Assembly: GCA_004026145.2 (NCBI GenBank)
Contig: CP034989.1
Span: 1,635,134-1,699,133, forward strand
Source of the DNA: Takifugu bimaculatus
Taxonomy: Eukaryota > Chordata > Actinopteri > Tetraodontiformes > Tetraodontidae
Direction: 5' to 3'
DNA length: 64,000 nt
Positions 12,201 through 26,593 of this stretch are shown here, one piece after another. The notes beneath the pieces were generated by a model, which was not told where the DNA came from, did no database searches, and saw only the letters and a program-made list of their open reading frames with translations. The position numbers were made by a program, and so were the translations under genes. The first letter of the stretch is position 1. Every line of letters starts with the position of its first letter.

Positions 12201-15200
12201 TTAATTAGGTTTGTGTTTGGGGCGCGGTTCATCGTAAGCTAATCAGATTGGCCGTCCCGTTCCTTCGCAGGAGCGCCTCCGTCGTTAGCGAATATCTGAC
12301 GAAGAGATTTGACGGGAGGAAATGGATGCGCTCGTTGTGCTTAGAAGCAAATAAGGAACAAAGATGTGGGGAAAACCCATGATAAACATGGTGTTTATCT
12401 CCAATCGCTCTCATTTTGTGTTGCTGCTAGCTGCCTTAGCATTTGCGTTTTAAATGATGCGCTGGACAATCCAGAAGCCCAGGAAAGGGGCGTGGCCTAA
12501 GTCTAAACCATCAGGCATCATCTTATCATGGCTGTTGCTTTTGAGCTGCCACCATGACGATGCTACAATTTTAGCATCCCTACAGCATCTCTGAGTCAAA
12601 CAGGTTGTTAGCCACTTCTGAAAGTGGAGCTTTTATTGTACAGCCCGTGTTGCCTCCCTCCCCAGACAGAAGTGAGATTTTAATCCCGTCTGTAGCCAAA
12701 CGCTCGTGTTTGTGAGGAACTCTTGGCGTCTCCTCGCTCTCGGCGCTCACCCGTCTGCTGCTCGTCTCCCATTGATTATTCATTGGTGTTTTGGGACGTT
12801 TAGCCCCGAAGCTAGCTCGGAACCAGGCGAGCGTGTTTCGAATGTGTCACGCCTGTGCGCGTGCAGGTGGGTTTTCCTCCCACAATGCTAAAGCTAAAGC
12901 GGGCTACATATTTATTAAAAAATGTGCAGGCTGCATGTTATAAAAAGAAATAAAGACGAATGTGCGGACGGTGGTGCGTGGGTAGCATTAGCTATCCTTT
13001 CTATCTCCCTAATGTCTGACATCACATGTCTGATAAATGAGAGAAAAGCTAATTAAGCTCACTTTATGGAAATGTATGTATATATGTATCATCAATGCTG
13101 AGATTGAGTTAAGTTTGATGGGACGTATATTTTCCCTTAATTATTCCCCTCATTTGAATTTTGCAAAGTAAATACATGCGGCGTGGAAGTGCTAGCATGC
13201 GGGGCGGGGGGGGGGGGCTCTCGACATGAGGGGAAAAGGAATGGGATTTAATATATATTCCTAATTGATGTTTAATTAAGGAGCTTGTCCAAGTAATTAC
13301 TGTGTCTATCATCTGCGATGCCATCAATCATTTTCGGAGTAAAACCTGGCCGACACGCTGGCGCACGAAGGCATCCATCACGGACTCCTAGCATTAGCTC
13401 CACATCAGCGCCCAAACATCTTGGTTCGGGTTTGCGTCAGACGGCGTCGGCGGACATATTTGAGACGTTCCACCGCCATCGAGCGAGATGCTGTTTGTTT
13501 ACGCCTGATGATGGAATTTGGCTGTTGACACAGCTTTAAATCGTCATCGGGGGACGTTAGCTTAGCAAAGCTCTTCACCTGTCTTTCATCCGTCTGCGTG
13601 GGCTACCTCTGTCCACGCCTTCCGAGCATCGGCCACGCCCACTCCAACATTCTGACCAATCACACAACGGCCCTCGACCCCCAGACCAACTTTGTCCTGT
13701 GGGGACAGTCGTCCCTCCGTCCTGTGCTGATGCATTGTCAACAATGTTCCACTTAAGAGAAACGGGAACGTTTCATCCTTTCTTCTTCGGAGCCTTTTTC
13801 TTTTTCTTTTGATGCACATCCTCTCTCAGCAGTGCCGGCCCAGCCCGGCCCGGCCCGGCTGCCTGTGGTCTCCAACGTTATTAACTCTGAGCAGAAAAGG
13901 CTGAATTTAATTTTGAGGCTGCTGGCTGGAAAACAGAGGAGAGTTGAACACGTTCGAGAGCGTCGGGGTGCTGATTAACAGGCAAACACTGATGTCAGGC
14001 CTTTCCTGGGCTAACGTCTCGCTAATCAATCCATTTTTAGACACATTAGCGGTTTTGGGGGCCGTTTAGCGTTAGCGGCGGCTGACTGTATTGTATTCGT
14101 TCTTCACACACACACACACACATGCGTGGGTCTCCGTGCACTCTCTGGCTCCATCACCTGATGCAATCCCAGGAAACAGAGACGGCACTGTTTGCTCAGT
14201 TAGCAACGCCGCTACCAGTGCCGTTCATTTAACTGTCTCGGAGCACCGATTGCATTTTCTTGCGATATGCTGATTAATGATGCATCGCGTCGTTTCACAT
14301 TTCATAAGAATGACGGGATTCTCATTATCTGGTGATCTCTGGCTCCGGGTGGGACACGTTTGTTGTAGTTTTCCCTCTGAAAACAGCACAATCGATCACA
14401 GCCATCAGAGGAGGAGTCGGGGGGGGGGGAGCTGGAACAGTTCATTATTAGCATTATTTTCACTGGTTTGTTTAATTGGACACCGGAGCTCTTCCTGTCC
14501 GCCGCCGGCGGGTTGCAACCTTTTTCGACAGCCTCGGTGACCTGTTGCTAACGCCCCCCTGCGTGTTTCCATGCGTTGAATTATGATATTTTTGAGGGCG
14601 CTACACCTTTAGCAGCCTGAAGAGCAAACGTTTGTTTAATGCATGCTGAGTCACACCGGCGTGAATCTAATCAGGGCTTATGTCTTGTTTAGCTTTATTT
14701 ATTGAGTATTGGCATAATTGGGTTTGTAATTACAGCGGGGCATTAAGGAGACGGCTCCGGGGCCTTTTGCTGATTAGCAAGGGTGTGCAGATGCTTCACT
14801 CTGGTCTGCTCTCAGACAGACAGAGGTGTTGAGTTCTGGTTTGTGTGGCTCATTAGTTATTCCCTGGTTTGAAATGTCCTGTTTGTATCATCATTTTAGT
14901 GCTTCTTGAAACGGCGGCTTTAAGTGCTGTGAAAGACTGGCAACGACTGCGCGGATGATGCTAATCGGCTGCGGTGCGTGTGCGTGCGATGCCGTCGCTG
15001 TTTATCTGGCATCCATGTGTAAACAGCAGGAAGTCCATGGTGTGTAAAAGCATCCTGAAGGCCAGATCTGACGTCACTGCTAGCAGAAGCTAATTGGGCC
15101 CGAGTCAGTTTAGCTGCACAGGCAGGGGTCCGATTAGCTGGAGCTTCCTGATCTTCACAGGTTTAAAGTATTGATGGTTGCCACAGAAGCTTTGAACCTC

Positions 15201-18200
15201 ACTGATGTGAATTTGAGGCCAGATAGAGGCTAACTTCTAACTATCGGACCTCAAACAAAACAGAAAGACGCCGTGATCTTATCAGGGCGTCGCATTGAAC
15301 GGATTAGCTTGTTAAGTGCTGAAATCCACAATCCACCAGCACGAGTCGTTTATTCGAGTCGAGACCCTCGACGTCAGAGTTCCGCCACGATTCGGTTCTC
15401 GTCCCCGAAGCTTTTCTTCTTTCATTAAAAAGGGGGAGTTTTTTCTCCTTTTGACAAGAGAAGTAAATCGTCCCCCTTTCAGATCAATAAGACTATTAGT
15501 CCTGTTGATTGTGTTAGCTTCACTCTGCTAAACTTCCCTGCTCAAGGTTCACCTCGGCCCGCTGCACTGGCGCTTTTGTCTCGGCTAAGTACCATCGGGG
15601 GGGGGGTACGATACGATGCTTGAACCCATGAACAGCATGTCGGCCTCAGTGGTGTCATTCCTCTACGGTCGCTAGCAACCTGCTAATGTTGTCAGATACT
15701 TCAAAACTGAAAAAATGTCCAAACCAAGGTGAGGGGATGTTCCCTGGTCATTCATGGTGTCTCTAGGAATCTTCAGAGGTTAGCCTAAAGGTCGAGGAAC
15801 TGTCCTGGTTTCAACTGTCCACGCCATCACCTGGAATGTCCAAATAGTGATAAGACGGCTGACAACTGGACATAAACCCCACTTTCCTTTTCAGGAGCTC
15901 ATTAATACCAGATAGATTTTGTTCGGAGGGTAGATTCATGGTAGCTCAGCCCAGATGGTTTGATGCAGCTTCTGATGCCTGAAGGTGACTGGAGAGAGGG
16001 ACAAATAAGGCCCGGGGACGGCAGAAAAACAAGAGGGAATAATTAGAAGGACGGGATGTGACAGACAGATGGAGCAAAGACGGGAGGAAGACGCAGAACG
16101 AGAAGGCGAGAAGTCAAGCGGAGGAAAAAAACCCGAGTCGTGTGCAGCAACGAATGAGCCGTCTGGGTCGATAGCACAAAAAGTCGGGATCGTCACGTCA
16201 TCGCACGCCTTTAAAAAAAATGACCATGTGACTCGGTTCGTAAAGAGGACAATTTGTCCTTCACGGCCACTTTCTTCACTTACGCCTCAGACAGGAAAAT
16301 GTCGTTATCTGGGCTTCAGCTGATGTAAAAGTGGAGTTATTTGTCTCTGTCAGACGATGTGCCCTGTTAGCGTCTGCTGGCCGACCTGACTCCAAATGTT
16401 CTTTGTTCTGTTTTCATCTCTTTATCTTTTCCTTTGAACCTTGATTGCTCTTTTACAGCTCTGCCTTCTCCCCCCCCGACTTTTCTTCTCACCTCTCCGA
16501 ATTCCTCCGGCAGGTTTGGAGAAAGTCGGCCGCGACTCCAGCTACGAGCAGGAGGGAAAGGTCCAGTTTGTGATGGACGCCGTGTACGCCATGGCCCACG
16601 CCCTGCACCGCATGCATCGGGAGCTCTGCTACGGATACCCGGGGCTCTGCCCGCGCATGGCTAGCATCGATGGCAAAGAGCTGCTCAGCCACATCCGCGC
16701 GGTGAACTTCAACGGTAAGTCACGACCCTTGAGCCAGTCGGGTATTCCTCCTGACCCCAACGCCACCTTTAGCTGAGTCACATCGTGTGTGATTAGCCGT
16801 CACGCCAAAAAGGGAATGGTTGTTTCCGATACAGCTGGTTAGCGGGACTTCAATGGTGCTACCCGACTCTTGGGCTCTGGACTTTGTTTCACACTTTCCA
16901 TCGTAAAGACTACCGATCGGGGGTTCTTCAACTTTTCTGTTCGCTTTTGGAGCTCGAGACCTTTGCTAAGTCCCCAACGGCCCGCACTTCCTCGCTTCTC
17001 AACACCTCTGTTTTATTGCCTAAGAGGGCTTTTCAGGGGAAAAACATTTAGGTTTAAAGGAACAAATTAGAGGATTCAAGTGCTTAGACAGGGTGCACTA
17101 ATCCTGCGGTATTTATCCACCCTGACGCGACTGATTTGGTTCATACTCGATCCCGAGCCGGCTCTTGTCTCATTTGTCTCATTTTTGCTCCTCACCTTTG
17201 TAAGCTGACATCTTTGCCAAAAGACCTGGTTAAATTTCAGCTAATTTGCTCTCGTATCGATCCGCCGTATCACCAAACTTCTGTTCCTCCCTATTTTCAT
17301 TTCCTCTTCAGTATTTTCTTTTGCTGCCAACAAAATTCCGAGTGGGCGAAAAGCATTTCCTCATTTCCTCCTAAACAACATCAGAAGCCTCATTTGAATA
17401 TTCTCATATTAACACCCTTTTCGCTCCGTCCCCGCTGCGGCGTGTACCTGCTGTTCCCTCAGTCTTTTCATTTCCTGTGTTCCCCTGTCAGATATTCTGC
17501 GGCGTGAATGAGGGATAACGAAGCGGCGACGGAGGGAAGCCTGGTTGTGGTGGTAGAGACGGTGTGTGACTGGCACAGGGTTGGCCAAACAAGTTAGCCT
17601 TTTATTTTGCCTCCGTCGCCGTCTCTCACTCAAGAAGTGTCACAATCCGGAGTATTGATCAAAGGACATAAAAGCGCTAACGGTGCTAAAACGATGGCTT
17701 GTTTTAACGCTATTCATCCATTAAAACATGGTGAAATACCCCTGATCCACCACTTTTTTGTCTGTCACCACATCAAACGCCCACATTTGTGGACTCTATG
17801 AGCGGTATATCCTCGCCATGCTAGCAGGACCTTTGAATTCACCAAGTTGGGCTGATTAAAGCAGAAAGTTGCCTGGATTCCTCCGGTTGTTATTATTATA
17901 AAGCAGGTTTTGGAACCGTGGAGCATCGTCTCATCAATGTTTCAAGCAGACAGTTACAGGCTAACTTTATTTCAAAACAGTTAGCTTCTGCGCCTGTCAC
18001 TTGAGTGTTTTCGAAATGCATAAATGGGTCCCCGGAGGTTTTTAGCTTTGTTGCTACTACTACTAGAAAATGAGTTGGCTTTGTCTTATCTGCCCCCACC
18101 CCAACAAAAGTGTTGCCTTTTCTGTTGTTAGCGGAGATAAAAAATGAAGCCTTGTGAGACGCCAGAAGCTGCTGGTTCACCTCTAGCTTGGCTTCTTGAC

Positions 18201-21200
18201 ACTAAAGAACTCCTTATGATTTGTGATGCTGCATATTTTATAGCAAATCCTTGAGCTGCAACTTCTTTTTCTCAAATGGTACTTGTTTGTTGCATGTTTC
18301 CTGAATTTTACTCTGACTTTGTTTGAGGTCTATAGTCAAAGTCATGATTTGGGCATGTTTTGATGATATTTACCAACTTTATCAGCGGTAGCTGTCATGC
18401 TGTGCACATATTGAGAAGTCATGCTACGCTAACACTGATAAGCTGGGGGAGAGCACATGTTGCCTAGTGACACCAAAACTGTGAAAAACAGATGGACGAC
18501 GGCTTAATCTCTGCTTCTGTCTCGCAATTTCCACGTCAATTTTTCAAAGGCTCATAATAATGTTGACAAACTGCGAAATACGGTTGCGACAAACTTTTTT
18601 AGTTTCCTCACACCGAAACGTATATCCGCTGCATCTGTACAAGGAAGATTGATGGTGTTTGTTTGGCTCTTTGTATTGCTCACTTGTGCGGGAATTAAAC
18701 GCCTTTATGCGTACTTTAAATCTCATCAATGTCTGCCTCACATTTGCCGCACAAAAGAACAATAACGAAGCAAGTATTGATATCTTTATGCTGTTATGAA
18801 GAAGAAGAGATCCTCGTTGTTTTCTCCCTGGATCATACCAACTCGCTACCAGGAGGGAACCAAGCCGAATTAGAGACGGGGATGACTCCATTGGTGAAGG
18901 AGCCACCTCGCTAGCGGAATCTGGGGAGTGTCCAGCAATTCACGACATTTGGATTGTGAGCTGTTGCTCAGTGTAGAAAACAAAAGAAATAAAAAGAAAG
19001 ATTGGAGATTTAAACAAGTTTAAACAGACTTCAGTCAGCAAACAGAGGTGCCAGCAGAGGGGCACATCTGGAAACAGTTGCTACACAATCGCAGCGGTCC
19101 TGTTTGCTAACACGTGCTTCAGCACCCTCTGATGTCCACCAGACCCCCTCTGACACACACCCAGGTCACCCAGAGAGACTCGTTCCATCAGAGCCTCTCT
19201 CCTGTCGCTGTATTGCTCCTCTCTTCCTCTTTCTCAACGCCGCCTCTCTTTGCCGTCCTCTGTTGTCTTGTTTTTCCAAGCTTTGCGTCGCTCTCTCGGA
19301 GCTCTCTGGTTGCCATCACTCCCACATTTCTAAAGACACTGATTCATCAGGAAAAGCCTTTTCTTATTGGTTGGTACGAAGTAGCAGCAAACCTTCGACT
19401 GCTGAGGTCTTTAGAGACGGAAATGATTAGGTGGGTTTGTCATGTGACCTTATTACAGACGGTCTCTACCTGGAGATGAGTCAGATGTCACGGCAACAGC
19501 TAACTAATTAAAGCCGCCCGACTCGGAAACATTGACCCTCCAGTCTAGACCCAGAGAGTCAATATTTCGTGGCTGATGAGGCTCAATCTCTTGTAATAGT
19601 CACAGAGAGGATGGAACGGCACCGGAGGAGGGACTCATGTGAAGACGAGGGGCCTGAGCCCGCATTAATGATGTTGGTCAGATCGAGTGGAAGGCCCGAG
19701 AGGCTAAATAGGAGTGGAGGTGCTTGCAGTAGAAGTGTCCCTAAACGCGTAACAGGATCTGCAAATGGGTGCAGAAATTTGGTGGAAAAAAGGTGGTGGG
19801 GGCACTATGCTGTGGGGACTCTTGATCCAGACCTTCAAGGGCCCCTAGACTGGGCTGAGGGGTCCAACATGATCCTGATGGTGGAGTAGCAATCCTGGCC
19901 AAACACGTTTGACCCATCGAGTCCGGTTTATTTGTTGAACTGTGATGTGTCTGGTACATTTTCCTGGTCCAGTACGAGTGTAAGAGGCGTGTAATTACAT
20001 GGTCATAACATGTGAACTATTTTAGACTTGTTTAGAAAATGGTTAAAAACAACCCCAACAAAGTCATTAAAGTCTGAGCCAAACACCAGCAGTAGTCGGC
20101 TAACGTCGGTGTGGGTATGTCGTATATCAACATGGTGTCGTGTTGGTAGCCACACTGGACTACACCTGGTCTCAGGGTAATACCAGGACCAGCCAGCAGG
20201 GGAACAACTAGCTTCTGTGGGAATGCACTAAGGTGGGTCAGTGGGGAGCATTGTGGCCTCACGGGTGGTGGTTCAGGGACTTTTCTGTGAGAAATCTGCC
20301 TGTGTGGGTTCTCTCTGTGGAGTTGTATGAATTTATGCATGAATGAGAGTGTGAGCGGTTGGTTGTTAGCCTTACATGTAGCTCTACAAGTTAGCCCTGC
20401 AGTGGACGGATGGATGTGGACTGTTTCTGATGTGGTGACCAGTCCCAGTTTTGTAGCGCATATCTTTGCCATTCATTTGTTCCTTGATGTATTATAACTG
20501 ACATTTAAACGGAACTGAAAGAATGCGTGAAAGGGATATGTCAAACTTCACGAGGGCACGGTGACCAGGAACCAAAAGTAAATGTGAGTGACACGTTAAC
20601 ATATCCAGCTGGAGGAGAACAGGCAAACACAAAGGCAGACGCTGTCAGAGTGAGGAGTTAAGAAGTGGAACCTCGCTGGGGTCAGAGCGACCTTAGAGTC
20701 GGTAAAATAATGGAATTGTTGCCGTCTAAAGTTGGAGAGTAAGAAACCTGCCACGTTTAAAAGAATGCAGATCCAACCGAAGCCTCCTGAGACGCCAGGA
20801 TAATCCCCTCTTTACTACCTACTGCTCATCTAACAGGAACTTGTTTGGTGATCAGTAACCAACAGTCGACCCTCAAGCTCTTTAGCTTTTCGGCACTCAA
20901 ATCGTCTTTACGCAGCCTGCGACCTGAATAACGTAGAACACAACTCCATCTTGTGTCCGTCATTCTCGCATCTAAATGAACATTGAGGCCTCTAAATCCC
21001 AAACCAGCAACTGTAACTCAAAGGGAGGCTTAAGGAGCGTTTACTGTGGGGGTATGATGTTCAAATAAGCCCTATTTTGATGCCTAAAGTGAAAGAAATG
21101 TGATATATACTGTTGCATACCTGCAATACTGCCCTCTAGTGGTCTGGAGGGGTAGTGCGAGGACTCATTTTAGTGTATTACCCTGTAATAAACAGTGACT

Positions 21201-21980
21201 GCTGTTACATCCATACTCCACCTCATAATTAGACCCTTTCCCTCTTATTTTCTTGAGGCCTTGTTTCCTTTTTGTTTGTTCTTCCCCTCCCTCACATTAT
21301 TCCCTCTAAAGTGTATTTCCATCCCGATCGGGCTGCTTTGTCTCTTTTGATCAACTCGGCGTTGCCCTCTTCCTCGCACCCCCCCCCCCCCCACCCGCAG
21401 ATGGAGTAGATGAGTTTTCTCTAATTACCGCTTATTGTGTGTGTTTTATGCATAAGCTAGTTTGTCTCTTTTTAGCCGTTTTCTCCCTCCCTTTGTTGCG
21501 GCGGCGCCTGCGTCTCACTGTCACCATCGAGCCCAATTGTTTCATTCCTCTGCACAGAGAGGACCATTAAGATCTGGATCCTTGTTTCAAACGCGCATTG
21601 TTTCTTTTGTCTGTTCCATTATCTGTCGGCTTTGCCGAGGCACTTCTCGTCTGCCTCCTCGTCGGCTCAGACAAGGCCCAGTGATACCGGAGGGGCGGGA
21701 GGGATTCCTTTGAAAACATGCAGATGAAGAGCGGCGAGGATACGTTCCGTGATAAGAGAGAGATGCTTTTGAAGAGGAGAGCATTCCAAAACCACTATGG
21801 GCTGGGCGGAGGAGGGATGCTTCCGCTAAACCAGCTCGGAAAACTCGAGAGTTCTGTTCCGGTCTCTGGCGTTCCGAAAACGAGTTCCGGCTCAAGGATT
21901 CCTGTTTCTGTATCTTTGTCTCTTTAACTGATTGTGTCATTTAAGATATGAACGTGTTTTACACAGATGGGAGCATGATG

Positions 21981-22023
<43 letters not shown>

Positions 22024-25000
22024 TTTTATTCCTGGCTCTACTTTTTGCCTCCTTGTCATGAACATTTTGTCTCCTCGATGAAGCGGGCGAGGCCAATGGC
22101 TCTGCAGCTCTGATGCTTTTTCCACTTGAACTCGCTCGCTCCCTCCATCCTTTGTTCTCTTTGATTTATCTGACTACCAAATTCCGGTTCCAGGGATATT
22201 CCCGTCCTCTGTCTCCATCGCCGGGGGGGGGGGTGTTCAAGTCTCAGCTAATTGATATCCCCTCACATTCTCTTCCTTCTCTCTCCAATTCTTTCGCCTT
22301 GTTCTGTCACAAATTTGGAGTTTTCTTGGCTTCCATGCTAGGCGATATTGTGCGCGTCCTTCTCGTTTTCCCTTTCATGTTTGGCGTTAGCTTCAGCCAT
22401 CACAGACGGCTCACGCAGACCTGCTTATTCCTCTTTTATGGGGCTCAGTCTTCCTCTGTCACTTATGCCCCTCCTTATTCTCCTCTTCGTCGTCTCTGAG
22501 TGACAGTAAAGTGTCGCTGGCATTCCACATTTCCTCTCTCTCTCTCCGGTTTAATCCGGTTGACTGTCGTCAACATTAAATATATTTGAACTTGCAGCTC
22601 TATCGGCTCTTCATCTACTCCATTTCACTGGCCTCTTTTTCCTCTGTCTGCCAGCCGATATTCAAATCAGCGCCGCCTCTGTTTGACGTTTTCGTATCCC
22701 ATTAAAAAAGTGCCGCCAACCGCGATCTTCTGTCTGGGATCTGGAAGAGGAAGTTGCCGGGTTTCTGGTGGTATCAGAGAGGATCCTGAAAGGGAAGCAA
22801 CAGATTCTGTAGAACAGCGGCCACCGCCTCTGTTGGGCGAGGAGACGTTGCGTTCGCTCGAGGACGCTTGTGCTGAGTTCATGTCAGAACGTCGCCTTAC
22901 TGCCGAAGTCGGATCACCTGGGGGATTAGAACAAGTACAAGAAAGTATCAGCTCGTACTCGGTTTGTTCTCGTTAGCATTTCTTGCTCACTCGACAACTC
23001 CGACACTCATTTCTGTATTTTTATTCGTTTTTCATTTACCTGATTGATGCGTCACACCTTTGCCTCAAGTGGGCGTTAGCCCAAGTTTACATAGTCTAAC
23101 TCGAATTATGACTTAGCTTTTATGCTAAACGAAGGCTAACAGTTCACGCTGCTACATGATAGTAGAGGTGGCGGCACGGCCTCATCTAGTCTTGTCTTTT
23201 TAACTGCTTTATTCCCTTCGGGATCACGGGGAGGGTTCGCGATGGGCAAAGGCTCGGTGCCTTGCTCAAGGGTACCTCGGCAGTGCTCTGAAAGTGTTCT
23301 GGCTCCCCAACCGTCTCGATCCGAGGACCCTCAGCCCAGCAGACCGAGCTACCACCACCGTGGCTCATACAGCAGCTAATTCAGCTTATTGGTCAAAGCG
23401 GGAACCTTCACATCTCTCGGAAGCTAACGCTCGACAAAATGCTGAGTCGCGCTAAAACTGGGTAGCAAAGCCCTCGACAAATGATTAAACACATTTTATA
23501 TTGTGGAATTGCACCATCTCGTGTTTTTGTTTTGATTGGAATGGAAGGATTGAGGGCAGCTAACAGCGAGTGTCCTCTGCTAAAGTGCAGAACTGATGAG
23601 AGGTTCGCGGCTACGCTCTTTCCCGCCACAATGAATAGATGTTTCCTGCCTCTCTCACACCTTTTATATGTGGGCGCAGAGATTGCTGCGGAACTATAAA
23701 AGTTCAGAAAATTGCTGCTAGGTGATATAAACTGTGTAAATGATACGATCTCTACTCAAGGTAACCGCGACGCTCTGAGCTTTGGCTCCCTCTTAGCCGC
23801 TGCTAGCACAATACAGATGAGGACAAGTTTGTTGCCTCAACGTTACGGAATCATGGGAAGAAGAGGAAGCAAAGATGATGATGAGGAGGAGGAGGAGGAG
23901 GAGGAGAGCAGCACAGAGGGAACAAGCGAGGACGGTCAAAGTTCCTGAAGCACCTGGGGAGTCGAAACAGAGCGAAGTGCATGTGGACACAGACGCGACA
24001 CAAATATGCTAAGTTTGGCCTGGGCCGTGTTTAGCGCCTCGCTTCACCTTTACCTCAGTAATGCCACCAATCAAAGCAGTGGATCACTTCTTTGATCCTC
24101 TCTTGAAAGGGTGGCGGGACGTGATCCCATCTCACCCTGACTTTGGTCACCTGGACGATGTTGTGCTACGTTTGTTTTTAGCATTTCTCTATCTCCCCTC
24201 TCTCTCCCCCTCTCTCCCCCTCTCTCCCCCCTCTCTCCCCCTCTCTCCCCTCTCTTCCCTCTCTCCCCCTTTCTCTCTTTCCCTCTCCCCTCTCTCCCTC
24301 TCTCTCCCCTCTCCCCCCCCTCTCTCCCCCCCTCTCTCCCCCCTCTCTCTCCCCCTCTCCCCCTCTCTCTCCCCCTCTCTCCCCCCTCTCCCCCTCTCTC
24401 CCCTCTCTCCCCCTTTCTCTCTTTCCCTCTCCCCTCTCCCCCTCCTCTCTCCCCCTCTCTCCCCCCCTCTCTCTCCCCCTCTCTCTATAATCAAGTTTGA
24501 TTTTTCCCTCATGAAGTCTGTCTGTATTTTCTTTCCTGCCTCCCCAAACCTCCATATTTTGCTCCTCTTCTAACATTCAAGGCTCAGATCTCTTCCTCTC
24601 CTCCTTCCTGCCGTCATCTTTCAATCCTCTCAGTATTTCTCTGCTTCTCTTCGGCACCATTTCGGTGACTTATCGTCCACAGATGCTATTAGCATAATGC
24701 AGCGCTTCCACCGGATGTGAGCCGTAATACCGTTTCCTTTTCGCCAGGTTCTGCAGCTTGATTTGATCGTTTTGCTACACGACCCCCCCCCCCCCCCAAA
24801 AAAAAGCAATACAGAGGATGAAAGATAAACGCTATTATTTCTGTGGAGACAAATCAGTTTAGCTTCGTGTACGAGAGCAGCGTCTTTGCCCTGCAGATGC
24901 ACCATTTTTGCCCTGGAAATGCTCGAAATTCCCGGGTCGACCTGTATAATCACGGAGACAATGACAGTTTTTAATTGATTTTTGCAGCAATTTATGCTAA

Positions 25001-26541
25001 CGAACGCCACTGTTGCGCTATATGGAGACACTTTTAAGACGTTTTACCCTGTTTTTGCCCTCTAAATTCCTGTTTTACATCTCATCTGTTGCCAGGAAGC
25101 GCCGGAACTCCGGTGGTTTTCAACGAGAACGGCGACGCTCCGGGGAGATACGATATATTCCAATATCAGATCACCAACAGGTCCACGACCGAGTACCGGG
25201 TCATCGGCTCCTGGACCAATAAACTCAACCTAAAGGTGAGCTGAACGCCAATGAGCTCAGACGAGCTCTGATGGTTTCACGTGCGCAGTTTTACGCTAAT
25301 TCCCTTTTGGAAGAGGCGCTAGCTCCTTGGCTAGTTTCTCGTCTTCGCCGACGCCGAACAAACGACTTAATCGTCACCAGCTGAACTCAAAAGTCGCTAA
25401 GAAAGTTGCGCTTTTACAGTCGAGCTCTCGTTAACGTCCGCAAAAACACGCAGCGAGAAAAGAGCCGGCAGGACCGCGAGCCGATCCAGCCGGGGTTTGA
25501 CTCAGTGACTCGCGTTCTCCGACTTTTCCCGCTGATGTCGCAGGGCTCCGAGTTCCAAATCCACCCAGGACTTCATTAGAGGCGCGCGATGACAGATGAG
25601 AAGACTAATAGACACAAAGTGCTTTCTGGCTGATGGACGGCTTTGCTGACTGGGAGGGAAGGAGAGCGAGGAAACAAAGGACGAGCCGTCGTTAATACAC
25701 ACGCCATCGGGCGCGTCGACAGCTGAGAAATTGAGATATGGATCCGATTTGTTTAACGGCGGAGGGTTTGAAGGTGCAGGTGAGGCGCAAGAGGCGCCGG
25801 TGGCTTCCTGGAACAAACTGTGCTAAATTAAAACCAAGAAATGTCATAAAAAAACGCCGTGAAAATGTAGCAGAAGATGCAGGTGCTGCCCCCTTGTGGT
25901 GACAGGAAGGGTCGTCGGTCGGTTCTCTGTGTGGGATTTGGCGGCTTCTAGTGTCGAGAATGCAGATATATTCCGAAAATAGCGGCAACGTTTGATGCTA
26001 GGAAGATAAAAAAAGTAAATATGTTGACTTTTCTGTCGCCGGTGGAAACTGAGCGGCATTTTAAAAATAATGGATGAGGACGAGAATCAATATTCAAACA
26101 AATATCTTAATTAGACGGGGAGAAAAATGCACCAATTAGCATGCTAATCTTATGCTACAGGTGGAAAATCATTCTGTCAATGGAATATTTAAAGACATCC
26201 ACAGCTTTTGGTCGTGATTGATTCGGAATAATTAAAGGGATGAAATACTGGGCCTCTCGTTACCGTTGCTGGATACCATCTCCTGGCGTGTCAACAAAAT
26301 CGCTAAATCCGTTGCCGTGACGATGTAACGTGGTCACCAGCAGCCATTCACGCCGTCCTCCTGACGGATAAATGTGCAGCACCAAATCAAATTAAATCAA
26401 CGTCTCGTCTCTCCAGGATCAGTTCTAATGAACGTTTGTTGACCCGGTACGTGCTAGCATACAGCGCTACGCTTTACTCGACGCCGCTACGCAACGCGCT
26501 GAGATAAACAAACCGCCCACTGGAGAACATATGTGCCCCCC

Positions 26542-26593
<52 letters not shown>

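Larger units (their letters stand above)
16715..25095 (+). other. grm8: grm8 intron (8,381 bp)
   Basis: It contains a decayed SINE-like copy (20.2-20.4 kb), a CA microsatellite (21.98 kb), a minus-strand tRNA-type SINE (23.2 kb), a 295-nt pure pyrimidine tract (24.2 kb) and a C15 run (24.78 kb). Much of 21.2-22.6 kb is pyrimidine-biased on the + strand. No additional exon was recognised. Confidence 0.8.

Noticed and set aside
24061..24576. Open frames of 170 (+) and 132 (-) codons rich in Ser/Pro or Arg/Glu/Gly
   Set aside because: They are translations of the 295-nt pure pyrimidine tract; no splice or domain evidence.
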